Assembly: GCA_003249585.1 (NCBI GenBank)
Contig: QKIM01000290.1
Span: forward strand, 1 to 6,249
DNA from: Deltaproteobacteria bacterium
GTDB taxonomy: Bacteria > Myxococcota_A > Polyangia > HGW-17
Length of the DNA stretch: 6,249 bases
Direction of reading: 5' to 3'
Positions 1-5,417 of the stretch are shown piece after piece. The translations under genes were made by a program, and so were the position numbers. The first letter of the stretch is position 1; each line of letters starts with the position of its first letter. The notes beneath the pieces are model-generated. The model worked only from the letters and a program-made list of their open reading frames with translations. It did no database searches and had not been told where the DNA came from.

Positions 1-653
1 CCCATGGCGAGAGCCCAGTCCTTGAAGCGGTAGTGGAGGTCGGCGAAATAGAGCACCACCGCCTCGGTGGAGAGCTCGGGATCGATCCGCTGGTCAATCC
101 AGTAGCTTTTGGACAGACCATACACCTTGGTTCCCGAGGGCATGAACTGCCACAGTCCAAGGGCCCCCGCCCAGCTGCGGGTGGTCTTCACGAAGCCGCT
201 CTCGATGAGGGCGATGTACATGAGGGCTGTGGGGAGACGGTGCCGCTTGAGTGTATCGATGATCATGGCACGGTATTTCCCCGACCGTTCGATCCAGGCG
301 CGGATGACGTTCCTGCCCGTTCGATCGAAGCGGAACCATTTCAGATACTTGATTGTCCTCGAGTCGAAGGTGACGGGGATGTCGGGATATCGCATGCCCT
401 TGAGCCAGGAGAGCTCGGCAGGGAGTTTGCGTTTGGGTGCCTTTCGGGAGACGGATTTCCCTGTGGAGGATGGAAAGAGGCTGGATTCCATGAAGGAGAG
501 GGCCAGGATGGTCGAGGGCGTGTTGACGTCAGGGAGGGGCGCCCCCCGGACCCAGGTTCTGGCGCGAGGGTCGGGCGAGAGCCGTGCGGCGACCTTCGGA
601 CCCGAGAGGGTCTGTCCGCTGAGCAGGAGGATGGTCAGAAAGAGAGGCTGCAT
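1..653 (-). CDS. MltD-type membrane/periplasmic lytic transglycosylase, C-terminus cut by window edge
   Basis: Reading down from an ATG at 653 gives 217 codons open to the left edge. Residues 1-18 form a signal peptide (MQPLFLTILLLSGQTLSG). Residues ~95-145 resemble the region ahead of the SLT domain in MltD proteins. The catalytic SLT motif follows: ALIESGF at 148-154 with probable catalytic Glu151, then GALGLWQFMPSGTKVYGL at 163-180, and DQRIDPELSTEAVVLYFADL at 187-206. The frame ends in DWALAM, just before the expected AAYNAG-like motif outside the window. The family cleaves the MurNAc-GlcNAc bond of peptidoglycan, giving 1,6-anhydro-MurNAc ends. LysM repeats, typical of MltD C-termini, would lie outside. 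No Shine-Dalgarno is visible ahead of 653; a TATACT hexamer at 664-669 lies so close that the mRNA could be nearly leaderless. Family call firm; the MltD subfamily is inferred. Confidence 0.88.
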   Translation of the reverse strand, partial: MQPLFLTILLLSGQTLSGPKVAARLSPDPRARTWVRGAPLPDVNTPSTILALSFMESSLFPSSTGKSVSRKAPKRKLPAELSWLKGMRYPDIPVTFDSRTIKYLKWFRFDRTGRNVIRAWIERSGKYRAMIIDTLKRHRLPTALMYIALIESGFVKTTRSWAGALGLWQFMPSGTKVYGLSKSYWIDQRIDPELSTEAVVLYFADLHYRFKDWALAM

Positions 654-663
654 GACAGGGTGC

Positions 664-700
664 AGTATAGTGTGCCCAGGCAAAAAAGGAAAATTTTCCT
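664..700 (-). promoter_or_regulatory. Candidate promoter/operator ahead of the lytic transglycosylase
   Basis: On the minus strand TATACT (669-664) matches five of six bases of a sigma70 -10 box. Upstream is a perfect 14-base palindrome, AGGAAAATTTTCCT (687-700), followed in the direction of transcription by six T residues. The palindrome sits where a -35 box would be, but no good -35 hexamer is present. It may be an operator, or a weak 5-bp-stem terminator for the preceding membrane-protein gene. The sequence does not decide between these. Confidence 0.35.
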
Positions 701-716
701 GCAGGCCCCCCAGGCG

Positions 717-1385
717 TTATTCCATGGACTCTTTGATGGCCAGGGGCGAGAGTAGGGTGAAGGCGAGGGTCGCGGTCACGCTCCCGATAAGGAGTGGAGA
801 AAAGTTCACCCGATGCCCGACGTAGATCAACGCACACAGGCCAAGGATGGTCCCGACACCGGCGTATCGGGTGAGTCGTGATATCCTGAAGGAGCAGGCC
901 CGTTTCCACCAGATGAGGTTCGCTCCGGCGAGGGCGGTGACGAAGAGCACCGCCAGGGCGGGGTGGTCGGGAAAGAAGACGAGCCCGAGCGCCACGGTCA
1001 ATGAAGAGATGACCAGGAACAGCTCAGGACCACGCGGGAGGCTCAGAGGGCGCTCCTGCAGGGGTTCGGCGTTTTCTTCGGGGATGGGCTCCTCCTCGAG
1101 CACGAAGAAATAATAGGCGAGGGCGAGAAAGAGCTGGGTGACCAGGGCGATGCCTTGATACTCATCGCGAAACCACAGGGAGACGGCGATAAGCGCGGGC
1201 CACAGCGAAGACCGAAGGAAGCGGTGATAGGGCAGGGACCATAAAAGCCAGGGGAGAAAAAACAGGGTGATCCAGCGGTGGCGTTCAGGGATGGGGGGGA
1301 CCGATGCTGCGAACCACCATGTGAATCCACTGATTCCAATTCCCCATTTGGTATGTTTAAAGAAAAGAAAGAAGGGGGGATGCAA
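717..1385 (-). CDS. Unrecognised multi-pass inner-membrane protein, TTG start
   Basis: A 222-residue protein rich in Leu, Phe and Trp. Hydrophobic stretches lie near residues 16-30, 38-53, 59-72, 78-96, 120-138, 142-160, 174-190 and 194-214, suggesting six or more membrane segments. A very acidic loop (97-111, EEEPIPEENAEPLQE) separates the two halves. I do not recognise the family. No in-frame ATG occurs before the penultimate codon. The furthest upstream plausible start is TTG at 1385, about 10 bases after the HU stop; no clear Shine-Dalgarno precedes it, so the true start is uncertain. The first codons (PPFFLFF) come from a polypyrimidine tract. It lies in the same frame as HU and as the downstream transglycosylase, separated only by stop codons, and is probably co-transcribed with HU. 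Membrane character is sure; function is unknown. Confidence 0.72.
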   Translation of the reverse strand: MHPPFFLFFKHTKWGIGISGFTWWFAASVPPIPERHRWITLFFLPWLLWSLPYHRFLRSSLWPALIAVSLWFRDEYQGIALVTQLFLALAYYFFVLEEEPIPEENAEPLQERPLSLPRGPELFLVISSLTVALGLVFFPDHPALAVLFVTALAGANLIWWKRACSFRISRLTRYAGVGTILGLCALIYVGHRVNFSPLLIGSVTATLAFTLLSPLAIKESME

Positions 1386-1394
1386 AATCAGAAG

Positions 1395-1712
1395 TTATTT
1401 CTTCTTCTTGGGGTTCATCTTGTTCTTCAGCACAGAGCTGGGCGTGAAGGTGATGGTGTAGTGGGCGGGAATGGTGATCTCGCTGCCGGTCTGGGGGTTG
1501 CGGCCCTTTTTGCTGTTGCGTTTTCTTTTCTTGAAAGTACCAAATCCGGGATAGGTCAGTTTGGGATCGGATTTTTTCACGGCTTTGGTCTTCACGAAGT
1601 AGGAGCCGAGTTCTTCAAAGAGAGCGTCAACGATGATGCCAACCTGTTTCTTGGTCACGTTGTTGAGGTCTTTGGTCTTGCTGATTTTGTCGATGAGTTC
1701 GGTCTTGGTCAT
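1395..1712 (-). CDS. HU/IHF-family nucleoid DNA-binding protein with Lys-rich tail
   Basis: A 105-residue protein with the bacterial DNA-binding protein fold. The N-terminal helices begin MTKTELIDKI, and GFGTF lies at 56-60. The hallmark GRNPQTGSEITIPA (70-83) carries the Arg71-Asn72-Pro73 tip of the DNA-bending arm, where Pro73 would intercalate between base pairs. The protein is longer than standard HU (about 90 residues): residues 38-54 (YFVKTKAVKKSDPKLTY) are about seven longer than in E. coli HU, and the C-terminus ends NPKKKK. It is rich in lysine. The start at 1712 is chosen because GAGGAAAA precedes it at good spacing; an upstream in-frame ATG at 1736 adds eight residues but lacks such a site. 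It acts in the nucleoid as an architectural protein. Placement directly after tolB is unusual, and it appears to have its own promoter region. Confidence 0.95.
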   Translation of the reverse strand: MTKTELIDKISKTKDLNNVTKKQVGIIVDALFEELGSYFVKTKAVKKSDPKLTYPGFGTFKKRKRNSKKGRNPQTGSEITIPAHYTITFTPSSVLKNKMNPKKKK

Positions 1713-1764
1713 TTTTTCCTCATGTTTCTGCAGCATGCTCTGCAGATGAAAGGGGTTGAACAGG

Positions 1765-1794
1765 TTATAAGGAAAGGAACGCTTTCCTTTATAA
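1765..1794. repeat. Inner inverted repeat (12-bp stem) in the HU leader
   Basis: TTATAAGGAAAG (1765-1776) and CTTTCCTTTATAA (1782-1794) are complementary except for one bulged T, around a 5-base loop GAACG. On the minus strand it overlaps a TATAAA hexamer (1788-1793) and lies about 50 bases ahead of the HU start. It could be an operator over the -10 box or a 5' leader hairpin. No U-run follows, so it is not a classical terminator. Confidence 0.6.
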
Positions 1795-1815
1795 TTCCAT
1801 GGTCTGACTTGTCAC
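1788..1815 (-). promoter_or_regulatory. Candidate sigma70-type promoter for the HU gene
   Basis: On the minus strand GTGACA (1815-1810) and TATAAA (1793-1788) are separated by 16 bases; each matches five of six consensus positions. Predicted transcription would begin near 1780, giving a leader of about 70 bases before the HU ATG at 1712. A small dyad, TCACA-N4-TGTGA (1812-1825), overlaps the -35 box and could be an operator. Confidence 0.5.
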
Positions 1816-1836
1816 ATCTTTGTGAAATCCTTGATT

Positions 1837-1868
1837 CGTATAGTTAAGCCTATTGAAATGTTTGTCAA
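1837..1868 (-). promoter_or_regulatory. Second, weaker promoter candidate upstream of HU
   Basis: A perfect TTGACA (1868-1863) lies in the right arm of the long inverted repeat. The best -10-like element is TATACG (1842-1837) at an overlong 20-base spacing; at 17 bases the hexamer is only AACTAT. The -35 is convincing and the -10 is not. It may instead be merely part of the repeat. Confidence 0.28.
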
Positions 1869-1896
1869 CCCCTTATCTGCATTATTTTCGATTTTT

Positions 1897-3246
1897 TTAT
1901 TTGCCCCAGGTGGGCGTAGTAAAAGGACCTGCGAAGAGTGAAACGGAGCGGCCGCCTATAATCGGGCTTATTCGGATCCCTTGGGATCCGAGTTTGGATC
2001 CATCCGACTCGTATGCGATAAGGTTGCAGTGGGGACTCCATGAAGGATTCTCAGCATTTGGGGCGCTAAGGCTTGTCGCTCTCCAGCCATTTTTATTGCG
2101 TACATCGTAGATGAATATAACCGACTTGTTTCCAACGAGCTGGGTGAAGGCGAGGTACTCCCGGATCCCGGCGCGGCACCACTTCGGAGTGTATGTCCTG
2201 TGGGGTGTGGAGAAAAGGAGGCGTGCCCTGCCGCCTTTTGCCGTTACGTTTTTGATAAAAATTTGTGCGCGCCCCTTCCTGGTGGAGACAAAGGCGATCT
2301 GCTTTCCATCGGGAGAGAAGGCTGGGCTGGTGTCGATGGTGTGATGCCTGGTGAGCTGCCTGAGGACGCGCCACTTGCGCTGCGTAGAGTAATCGGTGGC
2401 GAGAAGGAAGATGTCGGGGTTGCCCTTGTAGTCCAGGGTGAGGGCAAGGGATTTCCCGTCGGGAGCGAAGGCCGCCGCATGATTGACCCCCTTGCGGGAG
2501 CTGATCCTGTGGATGCCCCTGGTCCCTATTTCGGTTATATACAAGTCGGGGTTGAACCGGATATGTGAGGTAAAGACAAGGTGTCGTCCGTCGGGGCTGA
2601 AAAGCGGCTCCTTGTTGAGGGAGCTGGAGAAGGAGACTCTTGGCTGAGTTGCACCGAGCTTTGTGACCTGCCCGTTGACCTGTCCGACTCGAATAACAGA
2701 TGTTCCCCGTGACAACCTGTGGACAAAGGCCAATTTTGTGCCGAACGCCGCAAAGGGGCGTCCCAGAATCTTCGCCATGACCTGATTGCCGAGGATGTCA
2801 CTCGCCTTGGTCCAGGCCACCGGGTCCTTGAGACTGAAGGTCATGTCCGTTTTGAAGGCGAGATGCCTGCGGGCCGACCGTGGCGCGAGCCGGCGGTACA
2901 GCTTTACGTTGATGGTTCCGGCGTCGCCTGCGGTGGTGAGGGACAGCTCGACCATGGACCAGGGGGATATCTGGTCAAGGGGCGTCTTCGGGGACTCGGT
3001 CCGGGCAGCGAAGCGTTTGGCCATGGCAAAATATCCGGTGAGCCGCAGATTGGCCTTGAAGCGGGCGATGATGTTGCCTGCGGGAGTTGTCGTCCCCTCG
3101 CCCTTCCCCGAGACTACGAGATAATGTGGTGGTGGGGGGGGGCAGAAACAGAGTTGGCCTTCCGGGCAGTTGGGGATGGGACACTGGACCCCCTGCGCGG
3201 TGGCGGGGAGCATGGTCAGGAAGACAAGGAGGAGCATGCGGTTCAT
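1897..3246 (-). CDS. tolB: TolB, periplasmic beta-propeller protein of the Tol system
   Basis: A 449-residue exported protein, close to the 430 of E. coli TolB. Residues 1-19 form a signal peptide. The predicted mature N-terminus is unusual: Cys22, Cys27, Cys33 and Cys35 followed by five prolines. Residues ~42-165 fit the TolB N-terminal domain, ending FAAFGTKLAFVHR (165-177), the expected join to the propeller. Propeller blades show PLFSPDGRHLVFTS (214-227), AFAPDGKSLALT (259-270), SPAFSPDGKQIAFVS (307-321), a degenerate TPKWC...LAFTQ (353-369) and NPSWSPHCNLIAYES (400-414); the chain closes with PTWGK. TolB binds TolA and Pal during outer-membrane constriction. The ATG at 3246 overlaps the tolA-like stop as ATGA, implying translational coupling, with AGGA just upstream. 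An in-frame extension to 3804 is the shadow of the tolA-like gene. No pal follows. Confidence 0.92.
   Translation of the reverse strand: MNRMLLLVFLTMLPATAQGVQCPIPNCPEGQLCFCPPPPPHYLVVSGKGEGTTTPAGNIIARFKANLRLTGYFAMAKRFAARTESPKTPLDQISPWSMVELSLTTAGDAGTINVKLYRRLAPRSARRHLAFKTDMTFSLKDPVAWTKASDILGNQVMAKILGRPFAAFGTKLAFVHRLSRGTSVIRVGQVNGQVTKLGATQPRVSFSSSLNKEPLFSPDGRHLVFTSHIRFNPDLYITEIGTRGIHRISSRKGVNHAAAFAPDGKSLALTLDYKGNPDIFLLATDYSTQRKWRVLRQLTRHHTIDTSPAFSPDGKQIAFVSTRKGRAQIFIKNVTAKGGRARLLFSTPHRTYTPKWCRAGIREYLAFTQLVGNKSVIFIYDVRNKNGWRATSLSAPNAENPSWSPHCNLIAYESDGSKLGSQGIRISPIIGGRSVSLFAGPFTTPTWGK
1972..1991. repeat. Perfect 9-bp-stem hairpin with clustered GGATCC sites inside tolB
   Basis: TCGGATCCC (1972-1980) and GGGATCCGA (1983-1991) are perfect reverse complements separated by TT. 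A third GGATCC lies at 1996-2001, giving three copies within 28 bases. The segment encodes TolB residues ~414-427, near the last blade. It could simply reflect Gly-Ser/Asp codons, or could form a stable hairpin near the 3' end of the tol message. Confidence 0.5.
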
Positions 3247-4166
3247 TGGGGTTTCCTGGGGGTGGTCATGGGTGCCTCCGGCGTCATGGGGGGCACGCCC
3301 ATGGGGTTGATGGTGACCGTGGACATGGATGCGGTCACCTTTTTGGCGCCTATGGTAACGGAGAAGACGCATCCTCGTGAGGACACGCAGGAGGAGATGC
3401 TGGCGGGGGGCAGGACCCTCGACGAGCTGGAGACAGCTTTCCGTACAGCGGCATCGAAGGCGCTGTTCCCGGAGGACTTGAGCATGGAGGCGAGGCTCAG
3501 GTGCCCCGCTGCCGAAACGGCGATGGCGATCTGGGCCGAGAGAAAGGTGCCGGCGCCGATACCGCTGAGGACGGTTGTCCCGACCCGGGCATAGACGGCG
3601 CGGCGCACCTTGGGGCAGAAGGAGCCCGCCATGAGCGACAGGATCTCGGGAGTGCAGGGATCGCCCTTGGTGCAGCCGGCACCCTGGCAGGGAGTGCCCT
3701 GTTCCCCCTTCATGGCGGCCGTGAGGGCCATGGGGGGGCCGGCAGTGTCCTTTTTGCCGCAGCATTTTTTGCAGGTGGCCGCGTCGGCGAGGCAGGGGGA
3801 ACACGAGGTATCGTCGAACATGGAGCAGTCCAGTGTTTCGTCGGGAGGAGCGGACATGACATTCATGGGGGGGGGCTGCCGGTGATGGCGTCTTTTGGAG
3901 GGAACGCGGCGGTATTTTGGGGGGCGTCGCTTGCGTTCGAATGTGGGCTGGGAGGAGGTTGGAACCTTGGGATCCGCCGGCGTCGTCTCGTTCTGGGGGG
4001 AGACCAGGGAGACCGGGACCTTGATGGTGGTCCCCGGTGGTGGCGGTTCGCCGGGGCTCTTGGCGAACAATATAATGAAGAGGGCGACACCGAAATGGAG
4101 CAGCGCCGTGGCCGTTCCAGCCACGATACGGGGTTTTCCCAGCCTGACCAGGAGGCTATTTTCCAC
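3243..4166 (-). CDS. TolA/TonB-like energy-transducing protein with cysteine-rich middle
   Basis: A 307-residue protein with an N-terminal anchor (residues ~13-35, IVAGTATALLHFGVALFIIL), a PPPP stretch at 41-44, and a strongly basic proline-containing linker (77-99, with KRRPPKYRR and KRRHHR). Next is a cysteine-rich segment: Cys114, 122, 125, 132, 135, 136, 160, 165, 171 and 184, including CSPC and CKKCC. The C-terminal domain resembles TonB/TolA domains (QIAIAVSAAGHLSLASMLK, then SSGNSAFDAAVRKAV, 212-245), with Cys260 and Cys266 as a likely disulphide. The long Ala/Lys-rich helix of enterobacterial TolA is absent. It should couple the TolQ-TolR motor to TolB across the periplasm. The start is GTG at 4166, overlapping tolR by 11 bases with GGGAG upstream. 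The role as TolA rests on position and architecture; a TonB is the alternative. Confidence 0.82.
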   Translation of the reverse strand: MENSLLVRLGKPRIVAGTATALLHFGVALFIILFAKSPGEPPPPGTTIKVPVSLVSPQNETTPADPKVPTSSQPTFERKRRPPKYRRVPSKRRHHRQPPPMNVMSAPPDETLDCSMFDDTSCSPCLADAATCKKCCGKKDTAGPPMALTAAMKGEQGTPCQGAGCTKGDPCTPEILSLMAGSFCPKVRRAVYARVGTTVLSGIGAGTFLSAQIAIAVSAAGHLSLASMLKSSGNSAFDAAVRKAVSSSSRVLPPASISSCVSSRGCVFSVTIGAKKVTASMSTVTINPMGVPPMTPEAPMTTPRKPQ

Positions 4167-4593
4167 GATCGTCAGCTCCCTGGACCCGGTCCATCAGGAG
4201 GTTGAGTTTCTTGATGCCTCCCTTGCGGGTCTTTACCAGCAGCGCCATGATTCGCTCGTAGGTGAGTTTTCTGTCTCCCTTGATGTTCGCCTCGGTGATC
4301 CCGGGGAAGTGGGTTCTGAGCATGGCGGGGAGCGCGTCGAGGTCTGTGGCGTGCCGCTCGGCGTCCCCCCGGGAGAGGGTGATCTTGCCGCTCTTCTCCA
4401 TGTATACCGTGAGCTTCGGGAGTTCTTTGGTCTCCAGGGTCTCCGTGGTGTCGGGCAGATCGAGATCGATGCCCGCGGGATCCATGTTGGACGTGACCAT
4501 GAAGATGATCATGAGGACCATCATGACGTCCACCAGGGGTGTGAGATTCATTTCCGAAAGGGAACCACCACCGTGGTTGTGCTGCAGCTCCAT
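4156..4593 (-). CDS. tolR: TolR, proton-channel subunit (ExbD/TolR family)
   Basis: A 145-residue protein, close to the 142 of E. coli TolR. A short cytoplasmic start is followed by SEMNLTPLVDVMMVLMIIFM (13-32), the family signature and single transmembrane helix. Asp22 is the conserved acidic residue thought to carry protons. The periplasmic domain covers ~37-145; residues 102-136 (ANIKGDRKLTYERIMALLV and the following GGIKKLNLLMDR) match the usual ExbD/TolR C-terminal pattern. TolR pairs with TolQ in the inner membrane to convert proton flow into movement of TolA. The start lies 13 bases after the tolQ stop with no convincing Shine-Dalgarno, so translation probably depends on coupling to tolQ. 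The end overlaps the GTG start of the tolA-like gene. ExbD is the alternative name, but the tolB neighbour favours TolR. Confidence 0.92.
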   Translation of the reverse strand: MELQHNHGGGSLSEMNLTPLVDVMMVLMIIFMVTSNMDPAGIDLDLPDTTETLETKELPKLTVYMEKSGKITLSRGDAERHATDLDALPAMLRTHFPGITEANIKGDRKLTYERIMALLVKTRKGGIKKLNLLMDRVQGADDRGK

Positions 4594-4606
4594 GGGGACA
4601 CCCGAA

Positions 4607-5308
4607 TCAGGAGAGGAATTTCCTCTGGGCTATGTTGAGGAAGTCGTTGGCGAAGGTCTCCATGTCGGCTATCTGCAGCCGGATCCTGCGCTGGAAATAG
4701 TTGTAGGCGATGGTCGCGGGGATGGCCGCGATGAGCCCGAGGGCGGTGGTGACCAGGGCATCGACTATGCCGGGGGCGACCGTCGCCAGGGTGGTGTTGC
4801 CCTTGAGACCGATGGCGCTGAAGGAGACCATGATGCCCCAGACCGTGCCAAAGAGCCCCAGAAAGGGCGCCGTTGCTGCGATGGTGGCCAGGACCGGCAT
4901 CTTGGATTCCAGCTCCATGATCTCTCCCATGGCCGCCTTCTTGAGGGAGCGCTCGAGGTTCTGGAGTTTCTGTCCCTTGCCCTCTCCGGGCTGCTGCCCC
5001 GACTCGAGTTTGGCCAGCTCCTTGTATCCCGCCATATACACCTTGGAGATGGTGCCGTCCTCCAGCTCTCCAGATTTTTTATAAATCTGGTCGAGGCTTG
5101 AGCCGCCCCAGAAGAGCTCGAGGAACATCTTGTTGGCGCCCGCGGACTTGACGAAGCGCATGGACTTGAAGACGATGATGTACCAGGTGATGAAGGAGAA
5201 GGCGATGAGGACCAGCAGGTCGATGAGGACCATCCCCCTGGAATGGAGAATCATATCGATGATGTTGAGAGAGCTCTGATTCAGGATGATCAGGGGCGAC
5301 GACGGCAT
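4607..5308 (-). CDS. tolQ: TolQ, motor subunit (MotA/TolQ/ExbB family)
   Basis: A 233-residue inner-membrane protein, matching the usual TolQ length (about 230). The first membrane helix is residues ~26-47 (MVLIDLLVLIAFSFITWYII). The cytoplasmic loop is ~50-135. The second helix holds the family signature ATIAATAPFLGLFGTVWGIM (141-160), and the third covers ~173-202 with VDALVTTALGLIAAIPATI. Thr146 and Thr187/188 lie where conserved channel-lining threonines occur in TolQ/ExbB. It assembles with TolR as the proton-driven motor for the TolA-like protein. The start at 5308 is fixed by a perfect AGGAGG (5314-5319) five bases upstream; an out-of-frame ATG at 5312 is too close to it. A candidate promoter lies at 5364-5391. 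It is the first gene of the tol cluster. Confidence 0.95.
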   Translation of the reverse strand: MPSSPLIILNQSSLNIIDMILHSRGMVLIDLLVLIAFSFITWYIIVFKSMRFVKSAGANKMFLELFWGGSSLDQIYKKSGELEDGTISKVYMAGYKELAKLESGQQPGEGKGQKLQNLERSLKKAAMGEIMELESKMPVLATIAATAPFLGLFGTVWGIMVSFSAIGLKGNTTLATVAPGIVDALVTTALGLIAAIPATIAYNYFQRRIRLQIADMETFANDFLNIAQRKFLS

Positions 5309-5313
5309 TCATT

Positions 5314-5333
5314 CCTCCTGCCCGCCTGCGGGC
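5314..5333 (-). promoter_or_regulatory. tolQ ribosome binding site with adjacent GC-rich hairpin
   Basis: AGGAGG (5319-5314) is a perfect Shine-Dalgarno for the tolQ ATG at 5308. Immediately upstream, GCCCGC (5320-5325) and GCGGGC (5328-5333) form a 6-bp GC stem that ends exactly where the ribosome binding site begins. It could hold the site open or modulate initiation. Effects on translation are inferred. Confidence 0.6.
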
Positions 5334-5363
5334 TGTGGACCAGCGGTGGCACACTGGCCAAAG

Positions 5364-5391
5364 AGTATAAGATCCCGTCGAAAAAGTGCAA
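5364..5391 (-). promoter_or_regulatory. Candidate promoter for the tolQRAB cluster
   Basis: On the minus strand TTGCAC (5391-5386) and TATACT (5369-5364) are 16 bases apart. The -10 matches five of six consensus bases; the -35 matches only TTG. It lies in the 109-base gap between the small upstream gene and tolQ, where a promoter for the cluster would be expected. Confidence 0.42.
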
Positions 5392-5417
5392 CACCATTCC
5401 CACAGGTGGATGGCGGG

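Larger units (their letters stand above)
1741..1881. repeat. Imperfect long-range inverted repeat framing the HU upstream region
   Basis: The left arm at 1741-1759 is TGCAGAT, a 2-base insert GA, then AAGGGGTTGA. The right arm at 1865-1881, read on the opposite strand, is TGCAGAT then AAGGGGTTGA. Thus 17 bases match with a 2-base bulge, and the arms are about 105 bases apart. On the minus strand the right arm overlaps a perfect TTGACA hexamer (1863-1868). The pair could be two binding sites for one regulator, the ends of a small MITE-like insertion, or the outer stem of a structured RNA in read-through transcripts from tolB. The interior is more AT-rich than the flanking coding DNA. Confidence 0.6.

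Noticed and set aside
33..825. Long plus-strand open frames (240 and 238 residues) opposite the lytic transglycosylase.
   Set aside because: They are antisense to a clear SLT-domain gene, have no recognisable domains, and reflect the GC-rich codon pattern of the real strand.
1043..1339. Minus-strand 98-residue frame within the membrane-protein gene.
   Set aside because: Ser/Pro-rich overlapping frame; the alternative frame gives a coherent series of membrane segments.
1812..1825. CRP-type site from TCACA and TGTGA half-sites.
   Set aside because: The half-sites are in the reverse order and spaced by four bases, unlike TGTGA-N6-TCACA; kept only as a generic dyad.
1897..1920. Intrinsic terminator at the tolB end (GCCC/GGGC with A/T-rich flank).
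   Set aside because: The stem is only four base pairs, lies inside the last codons, and is followed by A residues on the transcribed strand rather than a U-run.
3247..3804. N-terminal extension of the tolB frame to 635 residues.
   Set aside because: The extra part is a low-complexity His/Arg/Pro-rich shadow of the tolA-like gene; the signal peptide and ATGA overlap fix the start at 3246.
2719..4205. Plus-strand frames of 291 and 234 residues opposite tolB and the tolA-like gene.
   Set aside because: Glycine-rich antisense shadows without motifs or ribosome binding sites, lying over well-supported minus-strand genes.
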